From contig WOYM01000083.1 in assembly GCA_011620785.1 (NCBI GenBank), forward strand, positions 1 through 42,783: a stretch of DNA of 42,783 bases. Reading direction: 5' to 3'. The position numbers were made by a program, and so were the translations under genes. The stretch comes from Methanothrix sp. GTDB lineage: Archaea > Halobacteriota > Methanosarcinia > Methanotrichales > Methanotrichaceae. Under the pieces are notes generated by a model, which ran no database searches, was not told the DNA's origin, and saw only the letters and a list, made by a program, of their open reading frames with translations. Below, in pieces: positions 1-6,893 of the stretch (the first letter of the stretch is position 1; each line of letters begins with the position of its first letter).

Positions 1-38
1 TGTAATAATAATAGTAAAAATTTATTGACATTAATAAA

Positions 39-50
39 CTATTTATATCA
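39..50 (+). promoter_or_regulatory. Candidate TATA box for the winged-helix regulator
   Basis: An AT-rich box reading ctatttatatca lies about 50-60 nt before the chosen start at 100. With an archaeal spacing of 25-30 nt this puts the transcript start near 75, so the message would have a short leader carrying the GGGAGGAG ribosome-binding site at 86-93. The box is inferred from composition and spacing only. Confidence 0.4.
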
Positions 51-99
51 TAAGCTCTTTCAATTATTACAAGGGAAGAAAATTAGGGAGGAGATAGCA

Positions 100-489
100 A
101 TGAAAGAATCATTTGTAATGAGATTTGACGAGAGAGATATCGAGGTCGTAGAGACTTTGAAAAGCCTGGGTGTGCCAAGGAAGGTATCCAATATGATAGC
201 ATTCCTGGCCAGCGGCACAGAGGCCACCTCACGCGAGATAGAGAGGGGCTCAGATCTGCGCCAGCCGGAGGTGAGCATCGCCCTTCGCACCTTACGCAAG
301 AATAACTGGATTGAAGAGAAGATGTGTAGGAGCGATGGAACAGGAAGGCCGATGAAGGTCTACCGCCTCAAGACTCCCATCGAAGAGATCCTGCAACATT
401 ACGAGCAGCAAAAGATGAATGAGGCAAATCAGGCATTGCAGTCCATCCAGAGGCTCAAGTCCCTCTTCAGCGAAGCTGAATCGATATGA
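100..489 (+). CDS. Small winged-helix transcriptional regulator (ArsR/TrmB-like)
   Basis: A 129-residue protein that probably binds DNA through a winged helix. The reading frame is open from 25, but the ATG at 100 is preceded by a clear GGGAGGAG ribosome-binding site and gives the usual size for this type of archaeal regulator. Residues around 25-90 read as a winged HTH: a conserved-looking segment SREIERGSDLRQPEVSIALR is followed by a wing ending in GRPMKVYRL. The C-terminal 35 residues are polar and helical and could dimerise. No ligand-binding domain is visible, so the signal and targets are unknown. A tnpB element begins about 20 bp after the stop. The family is read from fold-like sequence pattern, so the ArsR/TrmB label is approximate. 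Confidence 0.75.
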   Translation: MKESFVMRFDERDIEVVETLKSLGVPRKVSNMIAFLASGTEATSREIERGSDLRQPEVSIALRTLRKNNWIEEKMCRSDGTGRPMKVYRLKTPIEEILQHYEQQKMNEANQALQSIQRLKSLFSEAESI

Positions 490-510
490 GATGATATACA
501 TTATCATTTT

Positions 511-640
511 GTGAACTACCGCGTCCTGAAGGGCGCGGCTTCCCACGTCATCGCCAAAACTTGCATCACGGATATGTGATGTAGCGGTTTTGGCTCTATG
601 GGCGCTACGGGCTGTTCCATCCCTGTGATGAGTATGTTCC
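511..640 (-). ncRNA. Candidate omegaRNA (reRNA) overlapping the tnpB 3' end
   Basis: On the minus strand the last tnpB codons form a hairpin, with CCGCG at 519-523 (plus strand) pairing with CGCGG at 534-538. It is followed by the stop TAG (518-516) and the end motif GTTCAC at 516-511. In the TnpB family, the RNA from the 3' end of the gene and the right end of the element scaffolds the nuclease, and the bases just beyond the right end act as the guide. Here the guide would start at 510 and run leftwards through the spacer into the 3' end of the regulator gene. The 5' limit at 640 is a guess based on typical scaffold length. The same architecture recurs at 42727-42759. Confidence 0.55.
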
Positions 641-1703
641 TGGAAGCATTGTAGTCTCGATCACATGAGAATCCGCAATAGGGGCACTCATGTACTCGTA
701 CCGACAGATCTTTTTTTACGATGCTTCCACAAACGGAACACTTTTGAGTCGTGTTCCTGGGATCTACTTTTATCAGCTTTCGACCAGCACTTTGAGCCTT
801 GTACGATAGCATAAATATGAACTTAGACCAGGATGCATCATGGATGCTGCGATGCATACCATTATTATGGCCTTTCTCCTTCAGACCTTTGATATCAAGA
901 TCCTCAACACAGATGATATCAAAGTTATTGACATCGGTCCGAGATAACTTATGCAGGAAATCATCTCGTTGGCAGTTGATTCTCTTATGCAGCTTCGCGA
1001 TTTTATCCTTGAGGGACTTATAATTATTCGATCCCCTCACCGCTCTAGCTAGCCTTCTTTGCAGTCTAGCAAGCTTATCGTCAGATTGTTCTGCACATCT
1101 TGGATTCTCTATCTCATTGCCAACGGAGTCAACCACGAAGGAAGTCAAACCGACATCCAGACCTACTGCTTCTTCAGTTTCTGGTAACGGCTGTGGTTCC
1201 TGATTGGCCTGGACTATGGCGAACCATCTCTCGCCTTCTCTCTTGACTATGACTGCTTTGATGCAACCTTCGATCTTTCGATAGATCTTGATCCGCATGT
1301 CCCCGATCTTGGATAGATGCAGTACGCCATGATCTTGATCGATTTTGAAGCCGGATTGGTTGTAATTTAGGGTATTATACCAACCATATCCCTTGAATCT
1401 GATATGACCAATCTTCCGACCGTACTTCTTAGATGCTGCCAGTCCCTTGATATTAGACCAAAGAGTGTAATTCACCATCTGAAGAACCTTGGAATAGACT
1501 TGGTTGAGTTTTGGATTCTCAAGCTTCAGAGAAGGAATCATATTCTGAGTATCATAGGTCTTGAGCTTGATGCCTTTTTCTTTTGCTTCGTTCAGGTCTT
1601 GGATAAGCCGATTATAGAGCCACCTACAAGCATCCAAATTCTCCGCTAACTTCCATTGAGTGATCTTGTTCGGGAATATGGGGTACTTGTAGCTGATTAT
1701 CAA
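516..1703 (-). CDS. tnpB: RNA-guided endonuclease TnpB, IS1341-type
   Basis: A 395-residue TnpB, full length for the family. In this family the protein is an omegaRNA-guided DNA nuclease that helps retain the transposon. The N-terminal part (1-170) has the usual helical/wedge region, with the typical opening ISYKYPIFPNK. The RuvC catalytic acids are all present: D183 in GLDVG, E267 in CVEDL, and D350 in CDRDYNAS. A zinc finger is formed by C322, C325, C340 and C343. The start is a TTG at 1703; there is no earlier ATG before an in-frame stop. The last residues EAAPFRTR are encoded inside the omegaRNA hairpin. No tnpA is adjacent. The active residues suggest a functional nuclease rather than a domesticated dead repressor. 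Confidence 0.93.
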   Translation of the reverse strand: MIISYKYPIFPNKITQWKLAENLDACRWLYNRLIQDLNEAKEKGIKLKTYDTQNMIPSLKLENPKLNQVYSKVLQMVNYTLWSNIKGLAASKKYGRKIGHIRFKGYGWYNTLNYNQSGFKIDQDHGVLHLSKIGDMRIKIYRKIEGCIKAVIVKREGERWFAIVQANQEPQPLPETEEAVGLDVGLTSFVVDSVGNEIENPRCAEQSDDKLARLQRRLARAVRGSNNYKSLKDKIAKLHKRINCQRDDFLHKLSRTDVNNFDIICVEDLDIKGLKEKGHNNGMHRSIHDASWSKFIFMLSYKAQSAGRKLIKVDPRNTTQKCSVCGSIVKKDLSVRVHECPYCGFSCDRDYNASRNILITGMEQPVAPIEPKPLHHISVMQVLAMTWEAAPFRTR

Positions 1704-1788
1704 ACGAATACAGTTATGGATACCTAATACTTATATTAGCTGAGGGCGGCGTGAAAGTAATCATGGCAAAGGACTCCGCTTTCATCCT

Positions 1789-1862
1789 GTTGCGACTGCG
1801 TCGCAACTCCCCCGGACTCACCGTCCGGGAGACCACCCTGAAGGATGGGGACTTCCCGCTTC
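1789..1862 (-). other. Three tandem hairpins with an omegaRNA-like motif, 5' of tnpB
   Basis: Three stem-loops follow one another closely. GTTGCGAC (1789-1796) pairs with GTCGCAAC (1800-1807). CCCGGAC (1811-1817) pairs with GTCCGGG (1823-1829). CCACCC (1833-1838) pairs with GGATGG (1843-1848) with one mismatch. The last, with the following ACTTCCC, resembles the right-end hairpin at 519-545: both contain CCTGAAGG then GG and CTTCCC in the same orientation. It may be the left end of this element, or the solo right end of an older related copy. The remaining gap to tfe at 2166 is AT-rich with no convincing gene. Confidence 0.45.
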
Positions 1863-2088
1863 GTCCTTCGCAATCCTACAAGTTAAAAAATAATAAATTC
1901 TATCATAATTATCTAAATGTTTCTGAGAAGAATGTATGTGAAAATACAATATTTATAAATTCATGGTTATATTTCACTTGTGTCGGTTATCGTCACCACA
2001 TATTCGCAGATGATCAACTGGAAAAGATCGACGTATATCCGACCGATTCATTAAAATCCCTGAAACTATGTATGAGACATTTTCACGA

Positions 2089-2146
2089 TGGGGATATATA
2101 GAAGGAGGTTCCTATATTAATCAAATGCATCAGGGACCGATGCATT
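2089..2146 (+). promoter_or_regulatory. Upstream region of tfe: TATA-like box, strong Shine-Dalgarno and inverted repeat
   Basis: A TATA-like GGATATATAG sits near 2090-2099. Just after it is AAGGAGGT (2102-2109), a near-perfect ribosome-binding sequence, but 14 nt before the nearest ATG (2124-2126). An inverted repeat AATGCAT (2124-2130) and ATGCATT (2140-2146) follows, 20 bp before the tfe start. A 30-codon frame opening at ATG 2125 would overlap the tfe start. Whether these form a leader control element or are chance is not settled by sequence. Confidence 0.3.
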
Positions 2147-2165
2147 CCAATTTCCAGGGAGAAGT

Positions 2166-2789
2166 ATGCAGGAACATGAGAGGCAGCAATTGGATCAGCC
2201 GTATCCCGAAGGGCTAAGAGTCGAATCGGATGCGGCTTTAGGGGTCGGCAATAATCCTATATCACACAGCTCACATCATGGTAGTGATTCATTGGCGGTC
2301 ATTGAGGAAGTTATCCACAGGGCTTATTTAAACAAGCTTGTTGGTGAAGAGGGTCTTAGAATTGTAGAATGCATTCCAGAAGAGGAGATAACCGATGAGC
2401 GACTGGCTGAGCTCACTGGAATCAGCCTGAACACTGTGAGGCGTACTCTCTATCTGCTTTATGAGCACAGGCTTGCCATATACAGGCGGAAGCGAGATCC
2501 CGATTCCGGTTGGCTCACATACCTTTGGCAGCTCTGTCCAGAGAACTTCGATAAAGCCCTGCAGTCGGAGGCCAAAAGGCTGTTGCGAAAGCTGGAAGAG
2601 AGGCTGGCCTATGAGAAGGAGAACATCTTTTATGCCTGCACAGAGGGCTGTGCCAGGTTCATATTCGACGAAGCAAGCGATGCCAACTTCGTCTGCCCCT
2701 TCTGTCAGGGTAGCCTGGAGTATATGGAGAACGCAAAAGTGGTAGAGGCCATAGAAAGGCAGATCACGGATTTAAAGGCCTGCGTATGA
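2166..2789 (+). CDS. tfe: Transcription factor E alpha subunit (TFE, TFIIE-alpha homologue)
   Basis: This general archaeal initiation factor helps RNA polymerase open promoters and is related to the N-terminal half of eukaryotic TFIIE alpha. A winged helix spans roughly residues 45-125, with core motif VGEEGLRIVECI and a recognition-helix region ELTGISLNTVRRTLYLL. A helical linker occupies 130-155, and a zinc ribbon is made by C158, C162, C177 and C180. The ATG at 2166 has a GGGAG site 5 nt upstream. About 44 residues precede the conserved core, more than usual for TFE. A TTG at the DSLAV segment (residue 43) would give a more standard protein, but it lacks a good ribosome-binding site. Identity of the family is secure; the start is less so. 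Confidence 0.9.
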   Translation: MQEHERQQLDQPYPEGLRVESDAALGVGNNPISHSSHHGSDSLAVIEEVIHRAYLNKLVGEEGLRIVECIPEEEITDERLAELTGISLNTVRRTLYLLYEHRLAIYRRKRDPDSGWLTYLWQLCPENFDKALQSEAKRLLRKLEERLAYEKENIFYACTEGCARFIFDEASDANFVCPFCQGSLEYMENAKVVEAIERQITDLKACV

Positions 2790-2854
2790 GCCTTTGCCAT
2801 GAACCCGGGGCTTAGAATACCGGCTAAGGGCGTTTTTCCATTTGAGTTTCAAAT

Positions 2855-3256
2855 CTATAGGTTCTCCAGATTATTGCCCAGAATTGCCGTCCACCACCAC
2901 CGGGCCATATCCATCAGATCTCGGCTGAATATGCCCGAGAGTCTGTACTCCCCGCCCTTATTGGTGATCATTCCCGCACCCAGCAGCTTGTTTCTCATGG
3001 CATAAAAGGCAGACCTGCTCACTTTTAGTTCGACCAGAAGCTCCCTCCATTCACTGGCCTTCAATGGATCTCCTCTCTTCTGCCTTTCCTCAACAATGAC
3101 CAGGAATTTCTGCCCCCTCTCTGCGGTTGCCTCCTCCTGGAAAAGGCGCAGCATCAGCTCATGGTATGGATCTCGAGATCGGCTGATTGCGTACTCCGAT
3201 TTGGAGCGGACCTTTAATGTAGTGGCAGTCCTTGGGGCCTTGAGCACATTGGTCAT
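2855..3256 (-). CDS. Small HTH-type protein paired with DUF2551 gene
   Basis: A 133-residue basic protein that I cannot assign to a named family. Residues 65-115 look like a winged helix: KASEWRELLVELKVSRSAFY fits a helix-turn-helix, followed by a turn and the strand pair ITNKGGEYRLSG. The C-terminus is aromatic and amphipathic (residues MARWWWTAIL). It overlaps the upstream DUF2551 gene by 4 bp (ATGA), which indicates translational coupling and one transcript. Together the two probably form a regulatory pair. DNA binding is inferred from pattern, not proven. Confidence 0.65.
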   Translation of the reverse strand: MTNVLKAPRTATTLKVRSKSEYAISRSRDPYHELMLRLFQEEATAERGQKFLVIVEERQKRGDPLKASEWRELLVELKVSRSAFYAMRNKLLGAGMITNKGGEYRLSGIFSRDLMDMARWWWTAILGNNLENL

Positions 3257-3588
3257 AAGCTAGCCAGTACTGCTCTGGCTATATCTGCATATTCATCTTT
3301 CAGGGCATAGGTTCTGGGGGTACGATACGATTTCTTGTTCATGTGCAATATCCCCAGGCGGGAGCCTATGTAGCCGGTCATGGAGGCTACAACCTTCCTG
3401 GATACGTTGACCTCCTTGCTCACCTCTTCATGAAGAGATAAAACGGTAAACTCCTGTGACTGGACCATGGACTCGAGAACTACCCTCCTCAGACCATCGC
3501 TATCCAGATCGAGGAAATTCATCATTCTGCCCTGTATCTCAGATCGCTGCGATTTCGTGGAACCTCCCTCCGTACCACTCCCTTTCAT
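3253..3588 (-). CDS. DUF2551 family protein (methanogen putative DNA-binding)
   Basis: A 111-residue protein matching the DUF2551 pattern seen in methanogens: a helical segment LDLDSDGLRRVVLESMVQSQ, then NVSRKVVASMTGYIGSRLGI, then TPRTYALKDEYADIAR. The middle segment looks like a winged helix-turn-helix. Function is unknown in the family. The ATG at 3588 has no ribosome-binding site, but a TATA box lies about 25-30 bp upstream, so a leaderless message is likely. An internal start at the MMNFL segment would be 21 residues shorter. It is the first gene of a two-gene unit with the HTH-type gene that overlaps its stop codon. Confidence 0.75.
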   Translation of the reverse strand: MKGSGTEGGSTKSQRSEIQGRMMNFLDLDSDGLRRVVLESMVQSQEFTVLSLHEEVSKEVNVSRKVVASMTGYIGSRLGILHMNKKSYRTPRTYALKDEYADIARAVLASL

Positions 3589-3597
3589 TGCTAATAC

Positions 3598-3629
3598 TTT
3601 AGTAATATTTATTATATATACCTTACTAA
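3598..3629 (-). promoter_or_regulatory. TATA box flanked by an inverted repeat, DUF2551 promoter
   Basis: The minus-strand box TATATATAAT (3620-3611) lies about 25-30 bp before the ATG at 3588. It is bracketed symmetrically by TTAGTAA (3599-3605) and TTACTAA (3623-3629), an inverted repeat. A dimeric regulator bound there would cover the TATA box, so autoregulation by one of the two downstream HTH-type proteins is an attractive guess. The repeat is seen directly; the role is inferred. Confidence 0.45.
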
Positions 3630-3789
3630 TATGAATCCAGAATATATGCTATCCTTATGCTTTTTGGCAAAGCATTAGGCTCTGAAGATGGATTTGGTCC
3701 CTTGATAATCCTTGCACTGATCAGACTCACCGCTATTTGTTTAAGGAGAAACAAGGATACGGATATCATGTAGCAGGTTCGGCGGTGTT

Positions 3790-4512
3790 ATGACGGAGGA
3801 TGACAGATCAATTGGAGTGAGCTTCTATCTGCGGGGAGATTACGAGGAAGCAGTCGCAGCCTGGGAGCGATCAGAGAATGGGACGGAAGGATTTGAACAC
3901 TATTACCGGAAAGGTGTGGCTCTGCGCAAGCTTGGCCGGTATGAAGAGGCAGTGCGCGTCCTGGAGAAGGCACTTTCCCTGAATCCTGAGAGCGCGGATG
4001 CCTGGAGAAACCATGCAGTGGCACTAAACCAGCTTGATCGGGGCGCTGATGCCCTTTCATCCTGTCAGAAGGCTCTGGCCATCGACCCCAATAACCCGCG
4101 GACCTGGATTGTCAGAGGCTTTGCCCAGCACATCCTCGGCCGGTATGAGGAGGCGGTGGAGAGCTATGCCCGGGCCATCGAGCTGAACCCCCTTGGACCG
4201 GACGGGAGGAGGGCCTGGAACAATCGGGGAGCTGCCTTAGACAACCTGCACCGGCATGAGGAGGCCATAGATAGTTATGAGGAAGCGATAATGATCGATC
4301 CCTTTGATATCTATCCCTGGAATAACAAAGGGGTTTCCTTATCAGCTCTTGGCCGGCAGGATGAGGCGGCTGTTTGCTTCCAGAAGGCGATCGAGATCGA
4401 CCCTGAGTATGCAGTTGCCTGGAAGAATTTGGCAGTAGCCTACCGATCATTGCATCGTGATCAAGAGGCAGAAGAGGCTGCTCGCATCGCCCGCGATCTG
4501 GGGTTGAGCTGA
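3790..4512 (+). CDS. Tetratricopeptide repeat (TPR) protein
   Basis: A 240-residue soluble protein made almost entirely of about six TPR units from residue 9 to 235. Typical repeats are visible, for example YYRKGVALRKLGRYEEAVRV and AWNNRGAALDNLHRHEEAI, each with the expected W/Y, G, A and terminal P pattern (LNPES, IDPNN, LNPLG, IDPFD, IDPEY). No signal peptide, membrane helix or catalytic domain is present, so it is probably a protein-protein interaction scaffold in the cytoplasm. The ATG at 3790 follows a weak GGTG site. Such small TPR proteins are abundant in methanogens and partners cannot be predicted. It converges on the Toprim gene. Confidence 0.85.
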   Translation: MTEDDRSIGVSFYLRGDYEEAVAAWERSENGTEGFEHYYRKGVALRKLGRYEEAVRVLEKALSLNPESADAWRNHAVALNQLDRGADALSSCQKALAIDPNNPRTWIVRGFAQHILGRYEEAVESYARAIELNPLGPDGRRAWNNRGAALDNLHRHEEAIDSYEEAIMIDPFDIYPWNNKGVSLSALGRQDEAAVCFQKAIEIDPEYAVAWKNLAVAYRSLHRDQEAEEAARIARDLGLS

Positions 4513-4543
4513 TCCAGGCGGCGGGGTTTTGATCTTGGCAGCA

Positions 4544-4641
4544 TCACCCCGATTTCAGGGCCTGGGCAATCTCATCGACCAGAGAATCCCTGTTCTCCCT
4601 CAAATCGCAGCCAAGAGCGTTTTCCACCGCCTGCGCTCCTA
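4544..4641 (-). other. Coding-like tail in another frame after the Toprim gene
   Basis: Directly after the Toprim stop codon, a different minus-strand frame stays open to a TGA at 4546-4544. It encodes about 32 residues of protein-like composition, LGAQAVENALGCDL followed by an acidic helix ending in AQALKSG. Joined at the GGCCCTTAGG sequence by a one-base shift, it would extend the Toprim protein. It may be a frameshifted C-terminal extension or chance. Confidence 0.3.
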
Positions 4642-5079
4642 AGGGCCATACAGATACCTCATCCTTTCCATGTAACGATGCAGGCTTTCCACGTCCTTAA
4701 TCTCCTTTCGGACCAGCTTCTTGATGCGAGAGCGGATCTCCCCATCGGGACGGGAACCCACCGACCACAGATGCTGCTCGATGGTCCTGGCCATCTCATC
4801 CCCTTTGCGATCCCAGTCGGTGAGTAGGATGATCTCCCGGTAGCTCCGGGCAGCATCCTCAGCCAGGTCGAGGGCCGATCGGCGCGAGGCCATGATCACC
4901 GGCCCGGTCAGGCCCAGGGCGCGCAGGGCCAATTCATCCCGCCTGCCCTCAACGATAGTCGCCGCCCCCTGGCCCGATGCCTCGACCAGGGCAGCTAGCA
5001 GCTCTTCTAAGGCTTCCAGATCATAGGTACCCTTATCCTTGCACTCCTCTCGCTCTCTGTCCCTGACCGATCCCTTCAT
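4639..5079 (-). CDS. Small Toprim-domain protein (UPF0292-like)
   Basis: A 146-residue protein consisting of one Toprim fold, the metal-binding nucleotidyl-transfer/hydrolysis domain of primases and topoisomerases. The conserved glutamate is E44 in TIVEGRRDELALRALGL, and the DxD pair is D88/D90 in ILLTDWDRKGDEMA. Archaeal stand-alone Toprim proteins of this size form an uncharacterised group thought to act in nucleic acid metabolism. A strong GGAGG at 5085-5090 precedes the ATG. The upstream DUF167 gene ends 1 bp before this start, so the two are very likely co-transcribed. The very N-terminus is highly charged. Exact activity is unknown. Confidence 0.85.
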   Translation of the reverse strand: MKGSVRDREREECKDKGTYDLEALEELLAALVEASGQGAATIVEGRRDELALRALGLTGPVIMASRRSALDLAEDAARSYREIILLTDWDRKGDEMARTIEQHLWSVGSRPDGEIRSRIKKLVRKEIKDVESLHRYMERMRYLYGP

Positions 5080-5080
5080 T

Positions 5081-5410
5081 TCATCCTCCTCTCTGTTGAT
5101 CCAGCAGAGGCTTGAGGATTAAGACCGCTCTATCCTTCTCTATTCCCTTAACCAGCAGAAGCTTTCGCCCGCTCTTCTCTCCTTTAATCACCTCGATTCC
5201 GGATTCGGCCAAGCCCAATGTCCTTGCCAGCTCTTCGACCAGCTGGCGGTTTGCCCTGCCTCGAGATGGCTTTTCAGTCAGCCGGGCTTCTAAAGACCTT
5301 CTCCAGGGGTTGAAGCCCGAGGGAACGGCCAGCCGGGATGAGCCAGGCACCACTTCAAAGCGGATGATACATCCCAGTGGATGAGAATCGAGTGCCTCAG
5401 CATAGTCCAT
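5081..5410 (-). CDS. DUF167 (UPF0235/YggU) family protein
   Basis: A 109-residue protein with the DUF167 pattern: an N-terminal strand region, FNPWRRSLEARLTEKPSRGRANRQLVEELA, in which the EKPSRGRANRQL segment is diagnostic, then IEVIKGEKSGRKLLLVKGI. The family is widespread, and its structure is known, but its role is not. It is first in a two-gene minus-strand unit with the Toprim gene. A TATA-like AATATTTAAA lies about 22-33 bp before the ATG, which suggests a leaderless transcript. It is slightly longer than some relatives, with an N-terminal strand continuing the fold. Confidence 0.85.
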   Translation of the reverse strand: MDYAEALDSHPLGCIIRFEVVPGSSRLAVPSGFNPWRRSLEARLTEKPSRGRANRQLVEELARTLGLAESGIEVIKGEKSGRKLLLVKGIEKDRAVLILKPLLDQQRGG

Positions 5411-5540
5411 GCTCTTTATAATGCTCTGGGAGTTTAAATATTATCGATTACGATCTGCTGATGGGAGGACATTGCAGGGATGTTCCTGTGTTAATAGGAA
5501 AAGGTTAAAATACCGTTAGCGATGAAGGGGGAGAGGTTCG

Positions 5541-6893
5541 ATGAAGATCAAACAGGTCGTCGTACTGGCAGGCAAGGACCAAATTGATTGCTCCATTTCC
5601 TCGGGCTTAGAGCAGCTTGGCCTGCAGATGTGCGAATGCTTTTCTCCCCAAGATCATAAAGAGGATTGTCTCCTGGTATGCGATCAGGACTATGCGGATA
5701 CCTCGAATGGCTCTGCCCTCATAAGGCAGGCGATGGAAAGAGGCTGTGCGGTGCTATTGCATAACTCGAATTGCCCCTCCGTCTTGGAGGAGATCAGGAG
5801 TACGGGAGACCTCTCCCAGAAGACGAGAGACATGCTGGAGGCTCAGGTGCTGTACCGGTGCCTGCAGAAGGATATCCAGAGGCTGGCCAGCCTTCAGCCT
5901 GAAGCAGATGGCCTGCCAAATTACGTGGCGTCTGCCTATCAGAAGGTGCAGGACCTGCGCTATGGAGAGAACTGGCATCAGAGGGCAGCTCTTTACATAA
6001 ATGACCAAGGTCTGGGGCTGCCCGCCGCCCGGAAGCTGAACGGCCGAGAGATGTCCTACAATAATATGGTCGATGCGGAAACGGTCTTGGAGATGCTCAT
6101 CGACCTCTCGGATTACGATGGAGAAGCCTGCAATAGGCCCCTCTCTGTCATTGTAAAGCATGCCAATCCCTGCGGCGTGGCCTATGGCACAAGCCTTGAC
6201 GAGGCCTACCGACTCTCCTTTGCCACCGATCCCAAGTCTGCATTCGGTGGGGTGATAGGTTTCAACAGGATGGTGGACGTGAAGACGGCCCAGTGCATAG
6301 GGGACAGCTTCGTTGAGGTTCTTCTCGCTCCGGGTTACGAGGCAGAGGCCTTGCGGCTCCTCACGGAGAAGAAGCCCAACCGCAGGATCCTGGACATAGG
6401 AGACCTGCTGCAAAGAAAGAGCGAACTGTACCGGGGATACTACAAAAAGACCATCTTCGGGGGTATGATGCTGCAGGATTTTGATACCGGCGACATCAAG
6501 GAGTGGAGGGTGGTAACCAGAAGAGCCCCCACAGACTCTGAGGCCCGAGCCCTCCGTTTTGCCTGGAAGATAGCCAAGTATGTAAAGTCCAATGCCCTGG
6601 TCTACACCACTGAGAACCAGACCATCGGCATAGGATCCGGCCAGGTTAGCCGGGTGGACTCCGCCCGCTTTGGGGCAGAGAAGGCGGAGGAGCACGGCCT
6701 GTCCACAAACGGCACTGTTGCTGCCACAGATTCCTTCTTCCCCTTCCGGGACGGCCTGGATCAGGCCTTCCTGGCAGGAGCGACAGCAGTGATTCATCCC
6801 GGCGGATCCATTCGGGACTCTGAGGTGATTGATGCCGCCAATGAGCATGATATGGCCATGGTCTTCACGGGTATGCGCCATTTCAGACATTAG
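5541..6893 (+). CDS. purH: AICAR formyltransferase (PurH type) with degenerate cyclohydrolase domain
   Basis: A 450-residue protein of purine biosynthesis that formylates AICAR to FAICAR. The transformylase domain from residue 138 onward is well preserved: YGENWHQRA (141-149), K206-H207 in KHANPCGVA, SAFGGVIGF, IGSGQVSRVDSA, ATDSFFPFRDG and HPGGSIRD. The usual N-terminal IMP cyclohydrolase (MGS-like) domain is shrunken and altered. Only its C-terminal part (VLEEIRSTGDLSQKTRDML, about 81-99) is recognisable, and motifs such as SVSDKTG and KTLHPKIHGG are missing. The protein is therefore probably monofunctional, with cyclohydrolase supplied by PurO elsewhere, as in some archaea. The ATG has a strong GGGGGAGAGG site. 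The next gene's frame overlaps its 3' end. Confidence 0.88.
   Translation: MKIKQVVVLAGKDQIDCSISSGLEQLGLQMCECFSPQDHKEDCLLVCDQDYADTSNGSALIRQAMERGCAVLLHNSNCPSVLEEIRSTGDLSQKTRDMLEAQVLYRCLQKDIQRLASLQPEADGLPNYVASAYQKVQDLRYGENWHQRAALYINDQGLGLPAARKLNGREMSYNNMVDAETVLEMLIDLSDYDGEACNRPLSVIVKHANPCGVAYGTSLDEAYRLSFATDPKSAFGGVIGFNRMVDVKTAQCIGDSFVEVLLAPGYEAEALRLLTEKKPNRRILDIGDLLQRKSELYRGYYKKTIFGGMMLQDFDTGDIKEWRVVTRRAPTDSEARALRFAWKIAKYVKSNALVYTTENQTIGIGSGQVSRVDSARFGAEKAEEHGLSTNGTVAATDSFFPFRDGLDQAFLAGATAVIHPGGSIRDSEVIDAANEHDMAMVFTGMRHFRH

Larger units (their letters stand above)
511..1862 (-). mobile_element. IS200/IS605-family IS1341-type element (tnpB only)
   Basis: This is a solo tnpB transposable element with no tnpA beside it. 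The right end, read on the minus strand, finishes with the omegaRNA-type hairpin that overlaps the tnpB stop codon and terminates in GTTCAC at 511. The left boundary is uncertain. I place it provisionally after the structured block at 1789-1862, but it could lie closer to the gene near 1705-1760. Elements of this family lack terminal inverted repeats and target duplications, and none are seen. Base composition inside the gene is visibly more AT-rich than the flanking coding sequence, consistent with a transferred element. Without TnpA it would need transposase in trans to move. Confidence 0.7.

Noticed and set aside
1751..2101. Plus-strand frame of 116 codons
   Set aside because: It runs through the hairpin block and AT-rich spacer, has no ribosome-binding site and has low-complexity, non-protein-like content.
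5754..6890. Minus-strand frame of 378 codons antisense to purH
   Set aside because: It mirrors purH codon by codon in the opposite strand; long antisense frames are expected in GC-rich coding sequence, and no motif is present.
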